From Nemertoderma westbladi (Eukaryota > Xenacoelomorpha > Nemertodermatida > Nemertodermatidae), in contig JAUCBJ010005545.1 in assembly GCA_032718475.1 (NCBI GenBank), positions 1 to 42,704 of the forward strand: 42,704 bases of DNA. The letters are read 5' to 3'. This document shows positions 19,168 through 29,384 of this stretch, piece after piece; within the stretch, counting starts at the first letter, position 1; every line of letters begins with the position of its first letter. The notes below the pieces were generated by a model. That model was not told the DNA's origin. It made no database searches and was given only the letters and a program-made list of their open reading frames with translations. The position numbers and the translations under genes were made by a program.

Positions 19168-20426
19168 TGTCAATTATTAAGGAATTAGATTTATTTTCTA
19201 CACAGCCAATATAGACTGAATTTAAAGCAAAGCATTATGAAACAATTTACCCGGTATCTAATCTCAGAAGTGAATCTAGGGAAGTCACGTTTCTTGTACC
19301 AAGATCCAATGAATTCTATACGAAACTGCAAGATGCGTTATTAATTATAAAATGTACTGTACGGTGGGATAGACGACTTGAAAACTCCCATATTTATATG
19401 TTGAATTACCCTTTTGGAACTATGTGGAGTGATATTAAAATAGACCTTAATGAGAAGCAGGTTGAAAATAGCAATAACCATTATTTCTACAAGTCGTACT
19501 TATCCAATTTACTATTTACAACATACGAATCTAAAAATGGGCTACTGGGGGCAGGCGGCTTTTGTCAGCCTTTATCCGAACACGGAAATGAAATTAATCC
19601 CGGCGCGCATCCTATTGGCGATGCCTTTAGTAAACAAATGCAATTTGTAAGCGGATTGACGATTGATTTTGATACTGAAAGTAAAATAATACAACCCGGG
19701 TATGATTTAAGAATACATTTTAGAAAAGTATCAAATTCGTTTATTTTTAAAATCACTCCAAACGCAAATGCTGTGACAAATCTTCGGCTAGAATTAGATG
19801 AAGTAAAGATCCTAATCCTTAGAATGGAGGTTAATCCAGTAATAGAAAGCAGCCATCTAAAAGGTTTAGAGAGCTACGATATTGAATATCAATTTAAAAA
19901 AAAAGAGGTTACTACATTTACTATTCCCGCTCAAACCACAAATTACACCCAAACAAACATATTTGATGGTAAAAAACCCAAATTAGTTATTATCGGTTTT
20001 ATAACAAATAATTCATATTCGGGAGAATTAACTAGTAATCCGTTGAAATTTGAACATTTTAACCTTAGACGCGCGGAACTGATTGTAGACGGTCTTCCAG
20101 TAGGTGGTGTAATATACGAGCCTAATTTTACAGATGGAACATACATTTTTGAGTATACTCAATTAATGAAGAACATTAGTACATATATTAACGGTTATGG
20201 AGGTAATAATATAGACCATGAAACCTACTTAGGTAATTGCCCACTCATATCCTGGGACCTAACTGCCGACGGCTATGTTAGAGATCCACAGCCATCGATA
20301 TATACTAACGGACAATTAAAATTAAGATTTGCCGAACTGTTGGTTGAGACCATAAATGTAATCGTTTTTAATATTTATGATCAATCATTAAGTTTAAATA
20401 GCAGGAAAGAAATACATATCGATTAA
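19167..20426 (+). pseudogene. Polinton major capsid protein (double jelly-roll), one premature stop
   Basis: Main capsomer protein, about 419 codons from ATG 19167. A single TAG at 19212-19214 (codon 16) interrupts an otherwise open frame; an internal ATG at 19398 gives a 342-residue product lacking the first ~77 residues. Family signs are the N-terminal THF-type block replaced here by VTFLVPRSNEFYTKLQDALL, then LNEKQVENSNNHYFYKSYL, matching the conserved LN-x(5)-Y-x-Y-R-x-Y segment. C-terminal strands include AELIVDGLPVGG and LRFAELLVETINVIVF. It follows the pX-like gene with a one-base overlap and is followed after two bases by the protease ATG (20429), the order expected of a late capsid operon-like cluster. 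Confidence 0.85.
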
Positions 20427-20428
20427 GT

Positions 20429-20892
20429 ATGTTATCTACAGTGGACCTTGATATGTTTCCAGTGGGTGGTCACTATTTGGGGGCATTTCCATCTAATAAA
20501 TTACCTAAATTAGATAATAATAATAATAAGCGAAGAGACTATGGGTTAATAGTAAATACCGATAAAGCGCATCTGCCAGGTGTTGATTGGGTGGCTATAT
20601 ATATACGAGATAATGAAGCTGAATTATTTAATTCGTTTGGTCCAAAATATCCAAACAGATGTATTGACATGTAAAATGGCTTGAGAAAAATTCAGCAAGG
20701 TGGTGTACTACTCGCAAGCAATTTCAAAACCCTAGAAGGACCATATGCGGGTTATACTGTCTTCATTACTTGGTAAATCGAATTCACACAAACTATCCAA
20801 TGAGAGCGTTTACAAATAATGTGGAAATAAATGAAATAATATTATATAAATGGCTTGTTAATTATTATAAAATAAACCAACAAACGTTGTAA
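20429..20892 (+). pseudogene. Adenain-like cysteine protease, frameshifted
   Basis: Maturation protease (adenovirus-protease/Ulp1 fold) that cleaves capsid proteins. The first frame (20429-20674) holds the catalytic His in HLPGVDWVAIYI (His48) and the next motif as LFNSFG, with Asn68 where most relatives have Asp (FDSFG). At about 20668-20671 the reading changes frame. The second frame (20671-20892) has the nucleophile Cys in TICGLYCLHYL near 20755-20787 and a C-terminal helix ending NQQTL. The upstream Gln-bearing motif before the Cys is recognisable only weakly. The TAA at 20672-20674 removes the nucleophile from the first product. Confidence 0.82.
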
Positions 20893-20923
20893 TTAATCAT
20901 TTAACTTTTGTTTATCAGATAAA

Positions 20924-21525
20924 ATGGATATAATATTATTTTTGTTGATTTTCAATATTATACGATAGACAATAAGGAATATCCGGTAGTATTTAAAGAA
21001 TTTGCTATATTCGATTCTAATTACACCAAAACTAATGTAAAGACGTTTTTAATTAAAGGACCTCCTGATATTAAGTTATCAGCATTAGATAAAGCCCACG
21101 TAAACAATTTACGGGACATGACTTCACATTTACCCTGGGATTATGGTGACATTTCGCAAAATGACTTTAAAAAGTACATGAAGAGACATTTAAAATATAA
21201 AAAAAATATATATGTATTCGGGTTGATGAAGCTGGCAATATTAATTTCCAAACTTGATGTACTTGCTCCAAAATCGATGGAGAAATTGGGAATATATCAA
21301 CGGTATTACAACTATTTAACCCCTTGCCCCTTCCACGATCAATTTACTACACTAGAAAATAAATGCGCTTACCACTTAAACAGAAAGGATAACTGTCTGT
21401 GGTACTGCTCCGCAAAACGTGTCGGAGGGTATGAATTGAAACGATTATTCGTGAGAAAGCGATTAACTGAGACTGATGATAAACAGAAAGAAATAACTGC
21501 GGTGGAAGATGTACTCGTACAGTAG
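20924..21525 (+). pseudogene. Exonuclease-like Polinton protein (DEDD/RNase H-fold type), frameshifted at start
   Basis: ATG 20924 reads only a few codons before the coherent frame begins at about 20944 (FVDFQYYTID); the shift lies in a T-rich run at 20936-20943. The DxQ in VDFQ resembles exonuclease motif I. Further blocks are FLIKGPPDIKLSAL, HLPWDYGDI, NIYVFGLMKLAIL and a C-terminal CPFH..CAYHLN..C cluster. This arrangement (D-x-Q/E-x-F start, KPP-type block, IYVKG-type block, C..H..CA..N end) recurs in an uncharacterised family next to Polinton capsid genes and in animal genomes. The nuclease assignment is by motif only; the cysteines could bind metal. Termination at TAG 21523-21525 closes the rightward gene block. 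Confidence 0.55.
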
Positions 21526-22450
21526 GTTTACTCTAAGCATGTAATATGATGGGATAATATAATTGTTTTAATGTCAATAAAAATAATAAAAACATTAAAA
21601 TCTGTTTTTTATATCTTAGTTTGACTAAAGGTGGGGGGTTTAGGTTTACACTCTCAAACACACCACAACTACCGGTAGCCGACTGTTGTATCTGAGTTTA
21701 ACTACCAGTAGCTGACTTTACACATACAGACATATAACAGCAGCAGAATGGCTCCCCTTCAGTCCTTCTAGACTGACAGCACCCACAGCGCTTTAGCGTT
21801 ACTTACTAGTAATAAAATTAAATTAACTCGACATGTGGTTCGTGAATGCGGCATTAGAGTGGCCCCCCTAACAATAGGCCTACTGGTACCGGCACTGTAG
21901 CACTCTTGTAACTGTATACTTGGATACCGGTAGGGCAAGGGCACGCTGGTTTCTCCGATTTAAGGATTAGGCTATTACACTTGAATGCTTCCAATTTTAT
22001 GTTTACAACTTTAATTGGTCTAATCTACATTATTATTATTACTGCGGGGTACTGGTACTACTGTTGCATAGGTAAGCCTATACAGCTATAGTTAACTTTA
22101 TGCGGCCCCCCTTTTTCGAATGTTGACCCAATATGGTTTACGGTTAACCTTTAGAACTCGCGGATAGGCACACCTTCATTCGGTCAGGCATATAGGCCTA
22201 ATGACTACTCCTCAACTGAAAGCCGGCTAGCTCATTGATACAATAGGTGTGGCTAGCAATATATAAAATTCACCGCTCACAAGTTCATTCATTCACTCCA
22301 TGTTGTAGGCCTATATAAAACATAGTTAGTTTATTTATGTATTCGCTTTTTAATTAGATATAAAATATACAATACAAAAAACCTACTGATACTGGTAACA
22401 CATTAACACTGAACCAAACAGACGTGACTAATTATATACGAGTCTACTTG
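21526..22450. other. Central non-coding region between convergent gene blocks
   Basis: About 925 bp without a recognisable gene, between the last rightward and last leftward genes. The first ~80 bp are AT-rich and contain candidate AATAAA-like signals (near 21575-21590). The rest has host-like words (CCGGTAGC, TAGGCCTA, ACCGGCAC) and less AT bias than the element genes, so part of it may be a later insertion. Confidence 0.45.
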
Positions 22451-22834
22451 CTACTGGTGTATTCTTGGATCTGTCGGAAGTAGTAGAGTCGGAGCAGGAG
22501 CTACTGATATTTCTTCTTGTTCTTCCCAGTGCTCACCCCTACTATAATTATCCAGACTTATCTGGTGAGCTTCTCCTGGTTGGACCCGAACGTTTAAATT
22601 AAAGTTTTTATTTGTTGACAATGTAGTTTGTCGACCTTCGCCACTCGTTTTATTCTTAACCATTATACTAATCTCACCATTGTTATTTTTCAAATGTAAT
22701 TCCATTACATTTAATGATGTAAAAAAGAGTTCTTCCCCATCGAGATCAAATTTTAATAGACAGTCGCTATCTCTATTTCCAATAAATGAAAACGCTATGT
22801 TGGATGTTGGTTGATTGCTTGAATGATGAATCAC
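22451..22834 (-). CDS. Unknown short ORF (about 127 aa)
   Basis: The reading has a strand-rich central part (LLKFDLDGEELFFTSLNVME, then GEISIMVKN) and a Pro-rich C terminus (SVAPAPTLLLPTDPR). No ATG opens it: the first candidate codon in frame is GTG, and upstream is an A-run with no clear start. It may therefore be truncated at its 5' end, spliced, or use a start lost to mutation. It has the orientation of the replication block. I recognise no family and cannot say whether it is an element gene or host-derived. Confidence 0.4.
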   Translation of the reverse strand: MIHHSSNQPTSNIAFSFIGNRDSDCLLKFDLDGEELFFTSLNVMELHLKNNNGEISIMVKNKTSGEGRQTTLSTNKNFNLNVRVQPGEAHQISLDNYSRGEHWEEQEEISVAPAPTLLLPTDPRIHQ

Positions 22835-23547
22835 CGCGACTGAAGTTTGGAGGTTAGTTTTTTTTTTTGAGCAAGTACAAATATAAGTAGGTCTATACTG
22901 GTATTTTATTTTTTTTTATTTACGGTAACAAAATTATACTTAAGATAGAAAAAATTGAGTTTATATATATTTTTGTAGTGGGTCGCAGATGTTTACATTA
23001 CAAAATTCACATAGTTAACAAAATGCAGAACATAAACCTTTCCCATGCGGATTAGCGATATATGCTCTGTTCATTGTTCTATTCTGAATGTAGGGAAATG
23101 CATAGCTGATGTTTTAATAATATGTACTGGTATACAGGCTAGTAACAGATAGGAGGGCTTCGACTTTGACTATGAATACCAGTACATAGCCCTAAACTTT
23201 TCTCACCGAGCTTAGCGTTGCCTGCTGCACACACACACTCGCACACACTCACTCTCATAAGTAACAGATGCGCTACTGTAGCTCACTCGTGAGCTGCGAT
23301 GCTTAGCTAGCTAGCTAGCTACTGTCTCTGGGTATACTATGCATACTTGGGAGTTACAAGCAATCGCTCTACCGAAGTTAGTTAGTTAGTTAGTTAATTT
23401 CCCCAACTAGTTGTTGATTTAAAAAATATTCATAAATTTCGTCTCCCTCCAATTTAATATATATATATATATATCGGTATATATTTTACAGTAAAAAATC
23501 TCCACCACTAAACAACAACAATAAATTTAACTCTCTCTAATTATATT
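22835..23547. repeat. Non-coding stretch with microsatellites
   Basis: Contains (CACA/CTCA)n near 23228-23262, (CTAG)n near 23306-23322, (GTTA)n near 23378-23396 and (AT)n near 23458-23474, but no gene. It lies downstream of the TBP-like gene on the minus strand. Confidence 0.6.
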
Positions 23548-24117
23548 TTACATCAAAAACCCACCACCAAACAATAATAAATTATTAACCAGTTTGTTGA
23601 ATATAGGATAATATATATGAAATTTAAACGGAGAACACATTAATGTACATTTACCAGTGTAGAAGCAGCAAACAACAACAATATTATTTATTCTGACTTT
23701 ATAGTTATTGAATATTTCGGGGTCGTATGAAATTTCTAGTTTAACATTATCAAATATAACATAAAACCCGATATTGTTTATAAGTAACCTATAGATTATG
23801 GTGTCGATACTAAAAATATAAGTACACAAATTGATAGATTTAAAAATCAAATTAATGTTTGTTTTTTCGAATATATGCTTTTTCACTTTATTAAAATTAT
23901 ATTTTCTACCGAGAATTGTTATTCGTCCATTTGTAAACATTAATATGGTTGGACCAAATACCTTATATATAAACTGATTAGGTTTGAGTACAATTTTACC
24001 TGTCAATTGATTTTTTAATTCTTTTAAATTAAGTCCATAAATGATCTGCTTACAACTTATATTTTTATTTACTATTTGATAATTCATCATCAACATCATC
24101 GCCTTTTGGTTCTTCAT
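23548..24117 (-). CDS. TBP-like (TATA-binding protein fold) protein, 189 aa
   Basis: The product shows two successive copies of the TBP half-repeat. Repeat 1 (about residues 24-90) has LNLKEL, then PNQF (46-49), then PTILMFTNGRITILGRK (56-72). This matches TBP's NP-x-RF, P-x-x-T-x-LIF-x-SGKMV-x-TGAK block. Repeat 2 (about 92-180) has SYDPEIF (130-136), the SYEPELFPG position of TBP, then VVVCCFYTGKCTLM (147-160) and a C-terminal helix IYYPIFNKLV (168-177). Total length equals one TBP core domain with almost no N-terminal extension. The DNA-intercalating phenylalanines are only partly kept, so DNA binding is uncertain. ATG 24117 lies inside the polymerase 3' end; the two genes overlap by 53 bases in different frames. 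Viral TBP-like factors direct late transcription in some large DNA viruses. A similar role here is inference. Confidence 0.65.
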   Translation of the reverse strand: MKNQKAMMLMMNYQIVNKNISCKQIIYGLNLKELKNQLTGKIVLKPNQFIYKVFGPTILMFTNGRITILGRKYNFNKVKKHIFEKTNINLIFKSINLCTYIFSIDTIIYRLLINNIGFYVIFDNVKLEISYDPEIFNNYKVRINNIVVVCCFYTGKCTLMCSPFKFHIYYPIFNKLVNNLLLFGGGFLM

Positions 24118-27100
24118 AAATTGGTATATTTGATATTTTTATAGGTTTTTTGAGGTTTGTTTTATAGTGCCCCCAAGGAAGTGATTGATTTTTATTAACC
24201 CAATAAAGTTTATCATCAAAGCTACTGAGTGCAAATTTATTTTGCTTTAAGGTATAAATACGATGTAATTTAGATTGAAATCTGTGTATGTTTTTTTTAT
24301 TTCTTCATTTGCGTTATATGCTTTTAAATATTCTTCATGTGTAATATTCGTTTCCACAACAGCTCTTGTAATACCTTTTGCTCTACGAATATTTTTGTTA
24401 TTCCATTCCAAAATTGAATATAATTTTGGTCTTAAAAATACAGCTTGTTTAATTTCACGTGAGGCTAGTTCATCTTTACAGTAATAAAGTCCCGATTTAT
24501 TTTTATTACTATAAAGCGGGTGATCCTTAGGGTAATTGGATGTATCTAAAATATTATTTTTAATTAATGCTTTTAAAAAATTATTCTGCGATGTATTATA
24601 GTAACAACCTATTAATGAGTCTGTATCTGATGTAGCAATTTCAATACGGCAGTTTAATTCTTTCTCAATAGGTAGCAATTTATCGTAGTACAGCTCATAC
24701 ATATCCAGTTTAGCCAAATCCAACACTGCGCTACCAATAAATATAGGCTTATCGAGAGTTACAGAGTCTTTCACTAATAAATGTCCCGATAATGTATTAT
24801 TGTATATTATAAATTGTTCATGATTAATACGATTCACCAATTGGTCACATTTATCATTGCTATTTGCGATACGAAAGTTACATCGATCCCGTATCTTTTC
24901 TATTGACTTACCGAATAAAGAGTTATTAAGCAGCTTTGCGACAGCCGTTTCAATGTAACTTTTTCTAGTCGCCTTTGATTAATATTATAATCTATGTAAT
25001 TTTTAAATACAAATTCTTGTTGAAAAGAATATAATTTATGTAGTTTAGTAACAATTAATCCATGTTTTATATAAAATTTTAACAGTTTCAAATATAAATG
25101 ATAAAATTCTTTATCAAATTGCGTCAGCAAGAGTTTTGGTGTAGGCATCTTATATTTACTGGAGGTACCTCTTTGTATCGATAAGTTATTAAATTGTTCC
25201 CTCATATAAGGTGAAAGCATTGATTCATTTATACTTAAATGCTCTGGGGCTAATGGTAATTGTAATGTTTGATCGTGAATAGCTTTGGGGTAATTTAAAT
25301 CACATATTATAAAATATCCAGTAGATCCGTCATTGTCTAAATCTACCAAGTACTCGATTAGTTTTTCTGGAATTGCATTCTCTAAATGTTTAATACTTAC
25401 TTCTTTGAATTGTGAGGTGGGTAGTTTTTTACTTAAATTCCCAGAATATAAAGAGTTGAAATCAATATTAAAAATATGGCATTCTTCCTTAGTAGAATCA
25501 TATGTACTTGTTTCGGGTATATTTGATTCTATATAATGCTTTCGACAAAATGAAACACCACCCCTAATTGATTTTTCAAAATCTCTATATGTCTGATAAT
25601 CCTTTATTAATTCTATTTTACATTTATTATATTTTAGTGCGCAATCATAGGTAAATGACGCAATACTACAGTAAAAAACCACTTCTAAATCGTAATTTTG
25701 TTTACAAACATTCCTAAAATTCTCAAATATATCAGCAAGCAAACAAACATCGAGTTTTAAATAGGCTAAAAGATAATCTTTGAGATTCACACAGTCGAAT
25801 TCTACCCATGATAATCCCGCAAACCTATAATCTTCAATTGTGCATGTTTTTTGACTTAAGTTACTAAAAAAATTATTTATAGATGGTAAACCAGTATCAT
25901 TAAATTTATTTATATCTGTCAAGTACTCGTATGGAAATACTCCTTTCCGATTAATTGTTGAGTTATTCAAGTTTGGATAAAAATATTTCATTTCTTGTAG
26001 AGTAATAGGTAAAATTGAGCTTATATCATGACTCGCTACATCCTTTGTTGAACACTCAACTAAATTACTTAAAGAAAAGCTTAAAAATTGATATGTGTCT
26101 AAGACACGTAACTCAATTTTTTTCGAAGTGTTTTTAATTGGGATAAATGCACTCAGTGAAATATATCGTTCTGTATTTCTCGGTATAACCTTTATATCCC
26201 AATCCGTGTATTTCTTATCTCTAAATCCGGTTTATAATATACAATGTATATCATAATTATTGGAATTGTGCCCGCAAAGTACATACAGGTATCGTTTCAA
26301 TGATAAACTTCGGTTACAACTATTACAGGCTGCCGCAATATATTTACCTGTAATATGTGAATGATGTCTGTTTTTCCCTACATTATTATTTAAAGTAACA
26401 TTACAATAGAAACAAAATTTTGCCTGTTCAAAATTTACAAAATCAATATTAGTAAATAACATAGTTTTATGAGTGTATATTTCTGACCAACAACATAATT
26501 CATTTAAATCAGTATATAATGAATCTAAGAAATCTTGAATACAATTATTATTATTTGACTTTACGAATGTTTTCAAATGACATTTTGGAGGATCAATTAA
26601 TTCACTATTGGGAACAATTAAATAACTCACAGCACACAGTATATGCTCCTGTATAAATTGATTATTAACTGAAGGTTGTAAGATACATTCTATATCAAAG
26701 TAGGTGACAAACAATGGGGATAAGGTTCTATCTAAATTTGTAAAACTAATGTGTGTTCTTTTTTTATTAGGTAGTTTCTCTCGTTGACTTCTTCCTTGGT
26801 AGCAGACGAGACGGTGTCGATGAAGAACTTCCGCTCGAAAAAAATGTCCCAAACACCTTTCACAATATTTCCTATTGTGGATATGAAGAGCTCTCGTATT
26901 CAGCAATCGATTCAAGTTAGTTATGCAAACATAATGATTCAGTTTAGGTACATTGTTATTTTTTACTACAAGTAATATATTTAATAACTCTTTATCAGAT
27001 GTAATTTTACTAAACGGTGGTTGTCTTAATATAGATACGGGGGTGCGTTTGTTGTCGTTATTCCAACATAGTAAATTAATTATATATTTAGAATTTTGTT

Positions 27101-27581
27101 TTTCAAAAAGTTTAATCGCTAACTGCCACTCTGTTGGATAATCATTTTTCCTGTTGTCAAAAATGAAATGACTCATATAATTTTTGTACGACGAAGTATG
27201 GTTTTTGTTGTTTTTCACTTTGCTACCAAATTTTGCGGTTATAATAGCCCATTTGAAACAGTCATTATCAACCGTTTGTATATTTATTGTACATTTTTTA
27301 GCTGATAGAGCCTTAGGTAATTCCATATATCCATGCCCCTTATATAGTAACGACCTACACTTAGATTCAGCTAATTTAATTTCAACCCTTAATAAAGATT
27401 TAACGCGCCACCCTGAGCCACGTGTGTTAAAGATGGCTATTTTTTGTAATATATTTTCCACCACATACTCAAACCATGTGTCAAAACTTTGTGATGAATC
27501 TACAGTATTAATAGTACCACCGGAAGAATTAAAATAAAAGGTTTCCAATTGCTCGCCTTCTGAAAAATGTGATCTGTACAT
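24065..27581 (-). pseudogene. Polinton protein-primed family B DNA polymerase, one stop and two frameshifts
   Basis: Replicative polymerase of the element, about 1,172 codons from ATG 27581. The N-terminal region has Cys/His pairs (YCERCLGHFF at 239-248; FCFYC...HHSHITG...CN at 389-422) typical of Polinton polymerases. The exonuclease motifs are FDIEC (295-299), NNYDIH (441-446) and later YLKLDVCLLADIF (near 25725-25763). A TAA at 26232-26234 sits just after Exo II, with the same frame continuing. Palm motif A is DFNSLYSG near 25440-25463. A frameshift at the homopolymer 24960-24964 precedes motif B (LLNNSLFGKSIEK). Motif C is SDTDSL near 24620-24632. A second shift near 24270 leads to the C-terminal block (FALSSFDDK, LPWGHYKT), ending at TAA 24065-24067. 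All polymerase and exonuclease catalytic residues remain encoded, so decay is by reading-frame damage. Confidence 0.92.
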
Positions 27582-27596
27582 TAATACATTTAGACC

Positions 27597-28121
27597 TCAC
27601 CACAGTCTAAGAACATTCATTTCTTTCAATCTATCTAATATTAACTGAAGAATATTACCTCGAATTTGCGTTAATGCTGTTTCTACATCGGGATAATCTC
27701 TAGAAGTTGGGAGGTCGTGGACATAAATTTCAAGACGATTATCGTGAGCTTCTTGTTCCCGCGTAAAAATTGTTGCGCATGTACCAAGAGCCACCCTTAA
27801 GTTTTTTCTAGATAATATATTTTTATGTTGCGGAGATTTACGCTTTCTTGTGTAATAACATTTCAAGTGACAGTCGTGTCTTAAATAATTCTCATATGTA
27901 TACTCTTTATTACAGGTAGAACAAGTCAATTGATAGGTACGGAACTCCATTTCTTTACAACCTGTAGTTGATTCATGTCGTTTATAAATTTCGCTGCATG
28001 AAGTCACAACATGACACTTAAAACAAGAATAACCTTCAAAATGTGACCGTAGGTGGCGTAAATAATTATGTCTAGTTACATTCATATGACAGAATGAACA
28101 ACATATTGTTATTTTATCCAT
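27597..28121 (-). CDS. C2H2-type zinc-finger protein (174 aa)
   Basis: An intact ORF starting at ATG 28121 and ending 15 bases before the polymerase ATG. Three Cys/His units are visible: CSFC..NYLRHLRSH (residues 8-27), CFKCHVV..YKRH..C (about 33-55) and CSTCNKEYTYENYLRHDCH (67-85). A basic segment (YYTRKRKSPQHK, 89-100) may be a nuclear signal. The C-terminal ~70 residues are helical (TALTQIRGNILQLILDRLKE). Placement directly upstream of PolB suggests co-expression and a role in replication or transcription of the element. The leader contains (TAA/ATT)n. Nucleic-acid binding is inferred from the fingers. Confidence 0.75.
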   Translation of the reverse strand: MDKITICCSFCHMNVTRHNYLRHLRSHFEGYSCFKCHVVTSCSEIYKRHESTTGCKEMEFRTYQLTCSTCNKEYTYENYLRHDCHLKCYYTRKRKSPQHKNILSRKNLRVALGTCATIFTREQEAHDNRLEIYVHDLPTSRDYPDVETALTQIRGNILQLILDRLKEMNVLRLW

Positions 28122-28319
28122 GTTAAAGTTTGTTTAGATTAATAATAATAATAATAATAAAATATCACCAAAGATTAAAATAAAATGAAATGAAATGAAA
28201 TGTTTTTGACTATATCTAAACATTTATATGCTAGCGAGTGAAATAATTTTAAATCAATCACCAATCACCAATCGCTTATGGGTGTTGGAAACCTCAAAGA
28301 GTTTAACTTATGATCAGGT

Positions 28320-29384
28320 TTACATGTTAGAATAATAATCTGGTTTCCATGGAGAATTAGTAACTGGATCTACTGGAACTAGGTTACCGGCAACTTTCTG
28401 TTTCTTTGCAGGTGATGCGTTGGTAAATTTACTTGATGATCTTGGCTTCTGAGGTAATATTTCAGGAAAGACCTGTTGCGGTTGAGGGCAACTCTCTTCA
28501 ACATCCGGATTAGGTGATGGGATCTCTACGAATGCTTTAGGTTTATCCAAAAGGACAAAACCATCTACATTGGCTTCAGTAAGAGAAACACCATCCATAG
28601 CCTCTTTGAGAAAACTAATATGGGTTTTATCCTTCAAGTAATGCAACTCAATAGAATTTCCACCTGCTCCTACTTCAGTAGAATTATCGGTGTTGGTGAT
28701 AATAATTTTTTTATTATTGGTTTTAATCATTTTGAGACGGTCTGATAATTGAATGATATTTTTATCAAAAAGATGCTTGTCTGTTTCATCGATTTGGGTG
28801 TCCCACTCTCGCAACAAAACGGTTAGTTCCTGATTTGACAAATTGAAACCCATATAATAGTTAAAACCAACACTATCACCGTATCTGAGGCTGATTTTCC
28901 ATAAGCCAACATAGTTGGTTCCTTTAAAAGCTGTTACAAATCCAATAAACTCTGGATTTGATAATTCAATGTAGAATTGATCGCTAATAATCTCTAGCGG
29001 TGGAGAGAGAAATTGCAATAATTTCCCTCTGTATTGAATTAGAACTTCAGTAAAAGCTTTGTTGAGAACTTTACATTTGCCTTGTTTCTGAACGTAAACA
29101 TCACCCGACGTGGGGTTGATAGAAATATTCAAGTTTCCTCGCGCAAAACGAAGAGCAGCATATATCCTACCTGGTATAATTGCTGGTCTGGATTGATGTT
29201 GGTTGTTGTTGGTTGTTTCTAGAATGTCTAGCAAATAGCGGGTATCTTGATGGGAAAAACAAATTGATTCGTTGTCCTCCTGAGATTCCACAATAAAATA
29301 CTTGATGTGAACGACGGTACAAGTATATTTATTGTAAGTAAATTTCCAGCTATTTGTTGCTCCAGTTTTTTGCGTTAAGGCCAT
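28320..29384 (-). CDS. Unknown Polinton protein with C-terminal nuclear localisation signal (354 aa)
   Basis: First gene inside the right TIR, intact from ATG 29384 (preceded by a TTA/ATT triplet run) to TAG 28320. Residues 1-200 look strand-rich, and residues 195-230 are a charged helical segment. The C-terminal 60 residues are Pro/Ser-rich with SPAKKQKVAG (about 323-332), a classical monopartite NLS. I do not recognise the fold. As the outermost gene of the replication block, an early DNA-binding or replication accessory role is plausible but not demonstrated. Confidence 0.65.
   Translation of the reverse strand: MALTQKTGATNSWKFTYNKYTCTVVHIKYFIVESQEDNESICFSHQDTRYLLDILETTNNNQHQSRPAIIPGRIYAALRFARGNLNISINPTSGDVYVQKQGKCKVLNKAFTEVLIQYRGKLLQFLSPPLEIISDQFYIELSNPEFIGFVTAFKGTNYVGLWKISLRYGDSVGFNYYMGFNLSNQELTVLLREWDTQIDETDKHLFDKNIIQLSDRLKMIKTNNKKIIITNTDNSTEVGAGGNSIELHYLKDKTHISFLKEAMDGVSLTEANVDGFVLLDKPKAFVEIPSPNPDVEESCPQPQQVFPEILPQKPRSSSKFTNASPAKKQKVAGNLVPVDPVTNSPWKPDYYSNM

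Noticed and set aside
19398-20426. Major capsid gene starting at the internal ATG 19398
   Set aside because: Conserved capsid sequence continues upstream in the same frame to ATG 19167, which overlaps the preceding stop by one base. The TAG at 19212 is better read as a lesion.
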